Source of the DNA: Archangium sp.
GTDB lineage: Bacteria > Myxococcota > Myxococcia > Myxococcales > Myxococcaceae
NCBI GenBank assembly: GCA_016793585.1
Contig: JAEUJR010000217.1
Span: 1 to 10,516, forward strand
Direction of reading: 5' to 3'
DNA length: 10,516 nt
The stretch's first letter is position 1. Each line of letters opens with the position of its first letter. Below are positions 1-6,279 of this stretch, one piece after another. The notes below the pieces were generated by a model. The model ran no database searches, was not told the DNA's origin, and worked only from the letters and a program-made list of their open reading frames with translations. Made by a program: the position numbers and the translations under genes.

Positions 1-1110
1 GCGCTTCTTGTCGGTGAAGGCCGAGCCGACGTGCATGAGCTCGTCCTTGAGCTGGGTGTCGAGCGCGCGGAGCAGGTGCGCGTTGATGTGCAGCGCCGCG
101 CAGCTCTGGTTCACCTCGTTGCGAATCTGCTCGAAGCGCCACGGGTGGCGGCGGAACTGCACGAGCGCGCTCACCAGCCGAACGATGTGCACGTCGACGT
201 ACTCACCGTCTTGCGGCAGATCGAGGTCGTGGTGCCGCATGGCCACCAGCGTGGGAAACCGCGGCAGGCTCCACGACTGGTGCACCTCGCCCCCGATCTC
301 GACGTGCACCTGCTCGATGACGCGATCGATGTGCTGCAGATCGTCTTCGTCGAGCTGCTCGCCGCCCATCAGGAGCGCGGCGATCGAGCGCAGCGCCACC
401 GGCCTTCCCAGATCGTGCAGCATGCCGGCCACGAAGACGTGATCGCTGCGCCCCTTTCGCAGCCGCATCGACAGCCACGCCGAGCCGCGCGCCGAGGTGA
501 TGGAGTCGGTGAAGAGCTCGCTCCACGTGTGCCCGAAGTGCGAGAACTCGTTGCGCACCTGCGGCTGGAAGAGCGACCGGGCGGCCACCATGCCGGCGAC
601 CCGGCCGACCTCGGTGAGCCCCAGCCGCGTCACCGCGTCACGCAGCGTCTGAATCTCCTGAGCGCCGAGATAGGCCGGGCTGTTCGCCACCTTGAGCACC
701 CCGGCCGCGAGCGCGGGATCCTGCGCGACGAGGCGCGAGAGCTCCGAGAGCGACAGGTTCGGCTCGGCGATGGCGTTGAGCACCTGCAGCGACACCGCAG
801 GCAACGACGAGGGCGCCGGCCGGTTCTTGCGAAAGTGCGTCAGCACGTGCTCGGCGAGCAGCTCGTCACGTTCGACGTCGGCCTGGGTCAGGATCAACCG
901 ATCGGGTGGCGAGATACCCAGCCACGAGACCAGCTGGTCGAAGGGGGTCTCGTGATCGAGCCCGCCGGCGAGCACGGTGAGGGGTGGCCGCGCGGGAGTG
1001 TGATCAACCGGCTGGCTCGGCGGCGCTGGTGTGACAGGGGCCGATACGCGAGGTGCAGACACGTCGTCCGCGCCAAAAAGCCGACGTATCCACTCCCACC
1101 ACGCACCCAT
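1..1110 (-). CDS. HDOD-domain signalling protein (C-terminus cut by window edge)
   Basis: Reading the minus strand from the ATG at 1108-1110 gives 370 open codons with no stop before base 1, so the 3' end is missing. Residues 1-13 are Trp-rich and amphipathic (MGAWWEWIRRLFG). Residues 18-45 are a Pro-rich linker. From about residue 100 the HDOD pattern is clear: SSLPAVSLQVL, then LVAQDPALAAGVLKVANSPAYL (129-148, in two parts DPALAAGVLKVANSP and AYL), and LRDAVTRLGL at 156-165. GMLHDLGR at 229-236 keeps the His-Asp dyad that gives HD proteins their name, and HH at 293-294 follows. HDOD proteins are regulators, usually without proven phosphohydrolase activity, in motility, stress and c-di-GMP signalling. 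The gene lies 19 nt downstream of the DUF2378 gene, with AAGGTG at 1125-1130 as a distant Shine-Dalgarno (14 nt). The family call is firm; the cellular role is not known from sequence. Confidence 0.9.
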   Translation of the reverse strand, partial: MGAWWEWIRRLFGADDVSAPRVSAPVTPAPPSQPVDHTPARPPLTVLAGGLDHETPFDQLVSWLGISPPDRLILTQADVERDELLAEHVLTHFRKNRPAPSSLPAVSLQVLNAIAEPNLSLSELSRLVAQDPALAAGVLKVANSPAYLGAQEIQTLRDAVTRLGLTEVGRVAGMVAARSLFQPQVRNEFSHFGHTWSELFTDSITSARGSAWLSMRLRKGRSDHVFVAGMLHDLGRPVALRSIAALLMGGEQLDEDDLQHIDRVIEQVHVEIGGEVHQSWSLPRFPTLVAMRHHDLDLPQDGEYVDVHIVRLVSALVQFRRHPWRFEQIRNEVNQSCAALHINAHLLRALDTQLKDELMHVGSAFTDKKR

Positions 1111-1129
1111 GTGCGCAGACACTGCACCT

Positions 1130-1666
1130 TCACTGCCAACGAACGAGCAGCTCGTAGTCGGTCGGCGATTGCTGCAGCACCTCGACCGCCCCCGGCGTGC
1201 CGATGCGCTCGAAGGCGACGTCGATCATTCCCGCGACGAACGAACCAGGCACGGCTGCGGGGTTGTGCACGACGACCCGCGCGCTCTGCTTGCCGCGCTC
1301 GACGATGTCGAACGAGAGCCCCGAGTCTTCACGGCCCATGCGGAAGTAGCTCGCGAGCCGATTGAGGAACGACTCGGCCGACATGAACGGAATCGCCGCG
1401 CCGACGAAGCGGCCGACGATCGTCTCGAGAAAGCCGAGCGTGAACTCACGCCCGATGTGACGAAACGCGTCGGCCTCCGAGAGCTGGCCCCAGCGATGCC
1501 GACGCGCGATCGCGAGGCACGTCGTCCACACCTCGGTCGGGTACTTCGTCTGGGCGTGGTGGGTGTCGTAGCCCGCGGCCTTCAGCTCCTCGAGGAACGC
1601 CCCCGTCGGTTTCAGGCGGCGATCGAAGAGCGCCTCGAACATGCTCTGGTTCGTGAGCGAGGCCAC
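1130..1666 (-). CDS. DUF2378 (TIGR02265) family protein
   Basis: A 178-residue protein starting at GTG 1664-1666 and ending at TGA 1130-1132. It follows the DUF2378/TIGR02265 layout: an early SMFEALFDRRLKP block (8-20), KAAGYD (29-34), KYPTEVW (41-47), EADAFRHIGREFTLGFLETI (64-83) and SYFRMGR (106-112). It then ends in an alternating beta-type segment that finishes with VRW. The family is a paralogous one known from Myxococcales, with several copies per genome and no established function, so it is good evidence of taxonomy. It has no signal peptide or membrane segment, so it is probably cytoplasmic. Its length is normal for the family. No in-frame start lies upstream before a stop at 1745-1747, and there is no clear Shine-Dalgarno. 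TACACT at 1673-1678 sits 6 nt before the GTG. It is probably the first gene of an operon with the HDOD gene. Confidence 0.85.
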   Translation of the reverse strand: MASLTNQSMFEALFDRRLKPTGAFLEELKAAGYDTHHAQTKYPTEVWTTCLAIARRHRWGQLSEADAFRHIGREFTLGFLETIVGRFVGAAIPFMSAESFLNRLASYFRMGREDSGLSFDIVERGKQSARVVVHNPAAVPGSFVAGMIDVAFERIGTPGAVEVLQQSPTDYELLVRWQ

Positions 1667-1672
1667 ACCGTG

Positions 1673-1678
1673 AGTGTA
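1673..1678 (-). promoter_or_regulatory. possible -10 element for the DUF2378 gene
   Basis: On the minus strand the hexamer TACACT (4 of 6 matches to TATAAT, keeping the TA...T frame) ends 6 nt before the GTG start at 1666, and the start has no Shine-Dalgarno. No good -35 sits 16-18 bp upstream. If the element is real, the transcript would begin at or next to the start codon. The call rests on position and a short motif only. Confidence 0.25.
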
Positions 1679-1709
1679 CGGCGAGCGACGAGGGCGCGGG
1701 TCGACATTG

Positions 1710-1727
1710 CGTTGGCGAACGCCAACG
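1710..1727. promoter_or_regulatory. perfect inverted repeat, candidate operator in a divergent spacer
   Basis: The 18-bp element reads CGTTGGCG-AA-CGCCAACG, two perfectly complementary 8-bp arms around a 2-bp centre. It lies in the 74-nt region between the divergent DUF2378 and alpha/beta hydrolase genes. Its centre is about 52 bp from the DUF2378 start and 22 bp from the hydrolase start. A dimeric regulator bound here could therefore act on both genes. A 2-nt loop is too short for a good RNA hairpin, so a protein-binding DNA site is more likely than a terminator. Eight-bp palindromes also arise by chance in GC-rich DNA, so position is the main argument. Confidence 0.4.
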
Positions 1728-1728
1728 T

Positions 1729-1733
1729 GAAGG
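1729..1733 (+). promoter_or_regulatory. Shine-Dalgarno deciding the hydrolase start
   Basis: GAAGG lies 7 nt before GTG 1741, 13 nt before ATG 1747 and 1 nt before TTG 1735, so it favours the GTG. It begins 2 nt after the inverted repeat ends. Confidence 0.5.
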
Positions 1734-1740
1734 CTTGGCG

Positions 1741-2448
1741 GTGATCATGACGGTGCTCGCGTTGGTGCTCTCACAGGTCTCGCTCTGTCCCGCCGGCTGG
1801 GAGCCGCTCGCGACGGCGGGGTGCTTCAGGCGCGGCCCAAACGCAGGCGCGGTCGTCTACCTGCACGGCATGATGGCGCCGAACGAGAAGGCGTTCGCGC
1901 GTGAGCTGGGCTTCATCGCGCCGGCGGCAGCGAAGGCGGGCCTGACGGTGATCGCGCTGCGCGGCCAGCCGGGGCTCTGCGACTGGGCCCCCGAGTACAA
2001 AGACTGGTGGTGCTGGCCAACCGTCAAGACGCGTGAGGCCGACACCAGCGCGATCGTCGGGCGCATCGGCTCGGCCGTGACCGAGGTCGAGGCGAAGCTC
2101 GAACGAACCCTCCCCGCGCCGCTGATCGTCGGCTACTCGAACGGTGGCTACTTCACGTCGCTGTTGATGGAGCCCGAGCGCCTGCCCGCCACGGGCTTCG
2201 TGGTGCTGCACGGCGGGCTGGTGACTGGCGTGACGGTAGAGGAGCGACCGAAGCCCACGCTGCTCGTCGCGGCCGAGGGCGACACCATTCAGCGGCCGGC
2301 GATGGAGACGTTCCGCGCGGCGCTCGAGCAGAAGCGGTGGTCGCCGGCCTTCGTGCTGCGCAAGAAGGAGCACCCGCTCGAGCTGGAGGACTTCGAGCAC
2401 GTGATGACGTTTGCGCGCCGGCTGAGCTGGCGGGAGCGGCCGCGCTGA
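1741..2448 (+). CDS. alpha/beta hydrolase, probably exported
   Basis: A 235-residue serine hydrolase. After the GTG start, residues 1-15 are a hydrophobic signal-like segment (MTVLALVLSQVS core), but with no Lys or Arg before it, which is unusual for a Sec signal. The hydrolase fold is shown by VVYLHGMM (38-45, oxyanion loop), the nucleophile elbow GYSNGG with Ser133, the acid Asp181 in AAEGDT, and His220 in FEHVMTF, a complete Ser-Asp-His order. Cysteines at 16, 28, 80 and 91 could form disulfides outside the cytoplasm. The subfamily resembles dienelactone hydrolase/esterase-like proteins, and the substrate cannot be told. GTG 1741 is preferred from the GAAGG at 1729-1733; ATG 1747 and TTG 1735 are alternatives. 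The next hydrolase gene begins 27 nt downstream on the same strand, and the DUF2378 gene diverges upstream. Confidence 0.82.
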   Translation: MIMTVLALVLSQVSLCPAGWEPLATAGCFRRGPNAGAVVYLHGMMAPNEKAFARELGFIAPAAAKAGLTVIALRGQPGLCDWAPEYKDWWCWPTVKTREADTSAIVGRIGSAVTEVEAKLERTLPAPLIVGYSNGGYFTSLLMEPERLPATGFVVLHGGLVTGVTVEERPKPTLLVAAEGDTIQRPAMETFRAALEQKRWSPAFVLRKKEHPLELEDFEHVMTFARRLSWRERPR

Positions 2449-2475
2449 CCTCGACGAACATGCTACGCGTCACCC

Positions 2476-3651
2476 ATGCCGACGCGCGCTGACGAGCTCA
2501 GAGAAGCGGTTCGCCTCGCGGTCGAAGCGACGCTGGGTGTGACGAACACCGTGCAGCACATGCATCACGCCATCGGCGGCGGGCCTGCGATTCTGGGCAA
2601 GCCGCTCGAGGGTGTCGTGAAGTTGCTCTCGGCGCCGGCGTACGCGGGCGTGAAGCTGGTGACCCAGCTCGTCGGCGCGGGCCTCGACCTGGTGCTGAGC
2701 CAGCTCGCCCCGGTGCTCGGCGAAGGCGGCACCAGCCACGAACAAGACGCCGTCGTCGCAGCGCTCAACGGCGTCGTCGGTGACGTGCTGGCCGAGCGAG
2801 GCTCGACGCTCGCGACCGCCACCGCGTTTCGCCGTGAAGAAAAGACCGTGCCTCCGCTGCCGGAAGGCGTCTCGGGCCGGGTGCTCGTACTCGTGCATGG
2901 CTCGTCGGCCAGCGATCTCTGCTGGTCGCGCAAGGGCCATCACCACGGTGCGGCGCTCGAGAAGGCGCTGGGCTTCACCTGGGTCGCTCTTCGCTACAAC
3001 TCGGGCAGACACGTCTCCACCAACGGCCACGAGTTCGCCGATGCGCTGCAGAAGCTGATCGACGCGTGGCCCGTCGCCGTGACCGAGCTCGTCATCGTCG
3101 CGCACAGCATGGGTGGGCTCGTGAGCCGTGCCGCGTGCCTCTCGGCCGAGGCGCGCTCGCTGGCGTGGCGGCCGAAGCTGAAGTCGTTCGTGACGCTGGG
3201 CACCCCACATCAGGGCGCGCCGCTCGAACGAATGGGCAACCTCGTCAACACGCTGCTGGGCCTCAGCCGGTACAGCGCTCCGCTCGAGCAGCTCGCGCAC
3301 CTTCGCAGCGCAGGGGTGACCGACCTGCGCTTCGGCCTGACGAAGGACGAGGAGTGGCAGGGCGTCGATCGCTTCGCGAACGAGTCGGATCCCCGCACGC
3401 ACGTCGAGCTGCCAGCCGGGGTCGCGTGCTTCGCGATCGCCGCGACGACCTCGAAAGAGGTCACCCCGTCGGCCGTGGGTGACGGGCTCGTCCCGATCGA
3501 CTCCGCGCTCGGGCGACATGCGAAGCCCGAGCTCACCCTCACCTTCACGGCGCAGCGGGTCTTCCCCGGGCTCTCGCACCTCGACCTGCTGAACGACGCC
3601 GGGGTGTACGGCCAGCTGCGCGAATGGCTTCAACCACCAGCCGACGTGTAG
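2476..3651 (+). CDS. lipase/esterase, PGAP1-like alpha/beta hydrolase
   Basis: A 391-residue protein. Residues 1-112 form a mostly helical leader region (VTNTVQHMHHAIGGG, YAGVKLVTQLVGAGLD, AALNGVVGDVLAERG) with no export signal. The catalytic part begins at VLVLVHGSS (136-144). It contains the nucleophile elbow AHSMGG (Ser211) and FVTLGTPHQGAP (238-249), a segment typical of GPI-inositol-deacylase/lipase-like enzymes. Asp336 in AVGDGLVP and His368 in GLSHLDLL complete the triad. The likely reaction is hydrolysis of an ester or acylglycerol; the substrate is unknown. It starts at ATG 2476, 27 nt after the other hydrolase, with no convincing Shine-Dalgarno. An ATG at 2460 is out of frame. Its 3' end overlaps the convergent permease gene by 22 bp. 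It is a different subfamily from its upstream neighbour, not a duplicate. Confidence 0.85.
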   Translation: MPTRADELREAVRLAVEATLGVTNTVQHMHHAIGGGPAILGKPLEGVVKLLSAPAYAGVKLVTQLVGAGLDLVLSQLAPVLGEGGTSHEQDAVVAALNGVVGDVLAERGSTLATATAFRREEKTVPPLPEGVSGRVLVLVHGSSASDLCWSRKGHHHGAALEKALGFTWVALRYNSGRHVSTNGHEFADALQKLIDAWPVAVTELVIVAHSMGGLVSRAACLSAEARSLAWRPKLKSFVTLGTPHQGAPLERMGNLVNTLLGLSRYSAPLEQLAHLRSAGVTDLRFGLTKDEEWQGVDRFANESDPRTHVELPAGVACFAIAATTSKEVTPSAVGDGLVPIDSALGRHAKPELTLTFTAQRVFPGLSHLDLLNDAGVYGQLREWLQPPADV

Positions 3652-4424
3652 TGCCCGATGGCCTTGAGCCACGTCCACCGTGCGACGGCGGCGAAGACGA
3701 GCGTGCCCAGCAGTGCTCCGACCAGCGCAGCCGGTTCGAGCCGCCCCAACATCGCCTCGGCCGGGAACGTCGTCATCAACGCGAGCGGCACGACGAAGGT
3801 GAAGACGAAGCGCAGCACGTTGGGGAACACGCTCGAGGGCCAGCGGGCCGCGTCGAAGATGCTCGAGAAGAGGTACGTCAGGTTGTCGACCTTCACGACG
3901 AAGAAGGCCGCCGAGACGATGAGAATCCACAACGAGTAGAGCAACAGCGTCGCCGAGACGAGCAGCACGAGGGACGCCGCGACGTCGAGCACCGCCGGAG
4001 CCCGCCCCACGCGCATGAAGGCCGCCACGAACACCACCAGCGCGACCACGACGCTCGTCACCCGCCACAGCTGAAATCGCGCGGTCGAGACGAGGAACTG
4101 GGCGTCGGCGGGTTTGAGCAACACGAAGTCGAGCGTGCCTTTGCGAATGTGATCGATCACCGCCTGCAAGCCCGGGTTCACGGCGCCGTCGAGCACGCCC
4201 TGCAGCAAAATGAACCAGCCAGTGACGACGAGCGCTTCGCCGAAGCTCCAGCCCGGAATGCCGGGCCGAGACGAATCGCCGTAGACGACGAACAGGGGAA
4301 CGATCGCGGTGGCCATGAAGAACAGCGACACCACGCCATCGACGACGAAGTCCCAGCGGTACTGGGCGGCGAGCAACGCCGAGGTGCGCAGCTGGCGGGA
4401 GAGCAGGCCGAGGTAGCGCCCCAT
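3630..4424 (-). CDS. ABC-2 type permease B (DUF990/PF06182-like)
   Basis: A 264-residue inner-membrane protein, about six hydrophobic segments, the usual size for ABC-2 permeases of this family. The N-terminus MGRYLGLLSRQLR is followed by a first membrane span (near 30-48) and by the element RKGTLDFVLLKP (94-105). The same element occurs in the same place in permease A. The distal FPAEAMLG (220-227) and a C-terminus ending HYTSAGG also resemble its partner. It is the last gene of the exporter set. The upstream permease stop overlaps ATG 4427 by one base (TGATG), but GGAGG at 4431-4435 is 6 nt from the second ATG (4424) and only 3 nt from the first, so I chose the second. Tail-to-tail, it overlaps the lipase gene by 22 bp. 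The open frame runs on to 4799, but that part lies inside permease A and is not coding in this frame. Confidence 0.9.
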   Translation of the reverse strand: MGRYLGLLSRQLRTSALLAAQYRWDFVVDGVVSLFFMATAIVPLFVVYGDSSRPGIPGWSFGEALVVTGWFILLQGVLDGAVNPGLQAVIDHIRKGTLDFVLLKPADAQFLVSTARFQLWRVTSVVVALVVFVAAFMRVGRAPAVLDVAASLVLLVSATLLLYSLWILIVSAAFFVVKVDNLTYLFSSIFDAARWPSSVFPNVLRFVFTFVVPLALMTTFPAEAMLGRLEPAALVGALLGTLVFAAVARWTWLKAIGHYTSAGG

Positions 4425-4426
4425 CA

Positions 4427-5239
4427 TCAGCCTCCGAACGCCTGAAAGCGCGCCAGCCCGCGGTTCCAGATGGCGAGCGATGCGACGATCAGCCCGGCCG
4501 CCCACGCCCACTGCTTGACGAGCAGCGGCAGGGCCGACTCCCAGGTGTGCACGCCCGTCATCAACTCGACCGGCAGGCCGATCTGATAGCGAAACGGCAA
4601 CCACTTCGCGGCGGCCGAGAGCCAGTCGGGGAAGAGATCGAGCGGGAACAGGTAGCCCGAGAACACGAAGAACGCCGCGAGCCACACATCCATCAGCTTC
4701 ACGCTCGACTCCATGAAGAGACTCAAGGCGCCGATGGCGACGTTGGCGAAGAAGGTGATCACCCAGCCGCCGACGAGCGCGAACGGGAACAGCAGCCACA
4801 CGTGCCAGTCGTGCGAGAGGTGATCACGCGCGTCGGTGGCGAAGAGCACCACGATCACCGGCAAGGTCACCGCGGCGCGCAGCGGCAGGGCCGCGAGGTT
4901 TCCGATGCCGTACGAGAGCAGTGGATGAATCGGGCGCAGCAGCCGCATCGCGAGCGTGCCCTGCCGCACCTCGTAGTTCATCTCCCAGCAGGCCCAGCTC
5001 GAGATGAGCTGCCGCACGACGAACACCGAGAGGAAGTACGAGACGAACGCGGTCGTGCCCCACGACTTCCCGCCCCCGCCGACGACGGGCACCGACTGCG
5101 CCACCGCCGTCCACAGCGTCATCATCACCAGCGGCATCGTGGTGCTGAAGACCCAGATGATCATCTCGGTGCGGTACGCGAGCGACTCGACGAAGCCCAC
5201 GCGCATCAACGCCGGGAGCGCCCGAAGGCTTCGCCCCAT
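4427..5239 (-). CDS. ABC-2 type permease A (DUF990/PF06182-like)
   Basis: A 270-residue integral membrane protein with roughly six hydrophobic stretches, among them IIWVFSTTMPLVMMTLW (27-43) and WLLFPFALVGGWVITFFA (148-165). It carries VRQGTLAMRLLRP at 91-103 and LPVELMTG at 222-229. Both features have counterparts in permease B, so the two proteins probably form a heterodimeric channel served by the ATPase encoded upstream. The start is ATG 5237-5239, overlapping the ATPase stop by one base (TGATG). GTG 5242 is one codon earlier and sits 8 nt from GAGGAG at 5251-5256, so it is an equally good start. The family acts as exporters. A Synechocystis exporter for viologen herbicides is, as I recall, built from two such permeases plus an ATPase. 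The cargo here is unknown. Confidence 0.9.
   Translation of the reverse strand: MGRSLRALPALMRVGFVESLAYRTEMIIWVFSTTMPLVMMTLWTAVAQSVPVVGGGGKSWGTTAFVSYFLSVFVVRQLISSWACWEMNYEVRQGTLAMRLLRPIHPLLSYGIGNLAALPLRAAVTLPVIVVLFATDARDHLSHDWHVWLLFPFALVGGWVITFFANVAIGALSLFMESSVKLMDVWLAAFFVFSGYLFPLDLFPDWLSAAAKWLPFRYQIGLPVELMTGVHTWESALPLLVKQWAWAAGLIVASLAIWNRGLARFQAFGG
4431..4435 (-). promoter_or_regulatory. Shine-Dalgarno for permease B inside the end of permease A
   Basis: GGAGG on the minus strand lies 6 nt before ATG 4424 and 3 nt before ATG 4427. It falls in the last codons of permease A, as expected for coupled translation, and favours the second ATG as the start. Confidence 0.6.
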
Positions 5240-6234
5240 CACGCCGCCTGCTCCTCACGGTTCGCCCTGCTGCGCGCGAACAGCTCGCTCATCACCTCTT
5301 CGAGCGGCGGGTTCTCGACGTTGAGATCCATGACCGGCAGCGTCGCCAGCGCGCGCCCCACGACCGAGTTCACCTGATCGTGGCTGACCTGCAGCACGGC
5401 CTGCGCGCCTTCACAGGTGACGATCTGACCCAGCGGTGAGACCTGCTCGCGACTCACCGGCTGCGAGAACCGCAACGTCACGCGCTTCTCGGGCCGAACC
5501 TTCTGCACCAGCTCGTCGAGCTTGCCGTCGAACGAGAGCGTGCCTTTGTCGATGACGATCACGCGAGGGCAGAGCGCGGCCACGTCGTCCATGTAGTGGC
5601 TGGTGAGAATGAGCGTCGCGCCGTACTGCTCGTTGTAGCGGCGAATGAAGTCACGCATCACCACCTGCATCGAGACGTCGAGGCCGATGGTGGGCTCGTC
5701 GAGGAAGAGCACCTTGGGGCCGTGCACGAGTGCTGCAGCGAGCTCGCACTTCATGCGTTCGCCGAGCGACAGCTGACGCGTCGGCTTGTTCACGAGATCA
5801 CCGAGCTCGAGCAGATCGCCGAGCTCCTTCATGCGGCGGGTGAAGTCGGCGCGGGGCACGTCGTAGATGGCGCGGTTCATCTCGAAGGTCTCGGCCGGAG
5901 GCAGATCCCACAGGAGCTGCTGCTTCTGCCCCATCACCAGCATGATCTTCTTCAGGTACTCGGCCTCGCGCTTCTGCGGCACGTGACCGTCGACGCGAAC
6001 CTGCCCGCTGGAGGGGTGCAGCAGGCCCGCGAGCGTCTTCAGCGTCGTCGTCTTGCCAGCGCCGTTGGGCCCGAGAAAGCCGACCCGTTCACCGGCCTTG
6101 ATGTCGAACGTGATGCCGTCGACGGCCTTGACGGCCGTGTACTCGCGCTTGAAGAGCGACTTGAGCGCCGCCGCGAGCCCGGGAGGCCGCTTGTGCACGC
6201 GGTAGTGCTTGGTGAGCTGCTGCACCTCGATCAT
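5239..6234 (-). CDS. ABC transporter ATP-binding protein
   Basis: A 331-residue cytoplasmic ATPase that energises the two permeases encoded directly after it. Visible motifs are Walker A GPNGAGKT (55-62), a Q-loop region around LVMGQKQQ (99-106), the ABC signature LSLGER (155-160) instead of the classical LSGGQ, Walker B VLFLDEP (175-181, catalytic Glu180), D-loop GLDVS (184-188) and H-loop His213. The variant signature followed by MKCELAAAL is, from memory, usual in ATPases that pair with DUF990-type permeases. Residues about 235-331 form a C-terminal extension past the nucleotide-binding domain. It starts at ATG 6232-6234, with no Shine-Dalgarno; TACACA lies 7 nt before it. The cytochrome gene ends 45 nt upstream on the same strand, so cotranscription is possible but not proved. 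A complete, intact gene. Confidence 0.95.
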   Translation of the reverse strand: MIEVQQLTKHYRVHKRPPGLAAALKSLFKREYTAVKAVDGITFDIKAGERVGFLGPNGAGKTTTLKTLAGLLHPSSGQVRVDGHVPQKREAEYLKKIMLVMGQKQQLLWDLPPAETFEMNRAIYDVPRADFTRRMKELGDLLELGDLVNKPTRQLSLGERMKCELAAALVHGPKVLFLDEPTIGLDVSMQVVMRDFIRRYNEQYGATLILTSHYMDDVAALCPRVIVIDKGTLSFDGKLDELVQKVRPEKRVTLRFSQPVSREQVSPLGQIVTCEGAQAVLQVSHDQVNSVVGRALATLPVMDLNVENPPLEEVMSELFARSRANREEQAA

Positions 6235-6279
6235 GGCGTCGTGTGTAACCGAGACCAGCGCCGTCGTGCCGCGAATCCG

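Noticed and set aside
31..1365. 444-codon plus-strand open frame
   Set aside because: It runs antisense to the HDOD and DUF2378 genes, has Arg/His-rich composition with no domain, and follows from the GC-rich third-position bias of the real genes. The complementary frames give clear families.
1741..1800. lipobox in the exported hydrolase
   Set aside because: The Cys after VSL lacks the small residue needed at -1 (it is Leu), so a lipoprotein signal is not supported.
2470..4068. 532-codon minus-strand open frame
   Set aside because: It spans the lipase gene in antisense and the end of the permease gene in another frame, is rich in Arg and repeats, and has no recognisable motif. Shadow.
4428..4799. 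N-terminal extension of permease B
   Set aside because: The frame is open, but it lies inside permease A and encodes Arg-rich, non-membrane sequence, unlike the family start MGR.
6235..6279. terminator between the cytochrome and the ATPase genes
   Set aside because: I see no GC-rich hairpin followed by a T run in these 45 nt, so I do not call an end of transcription here.
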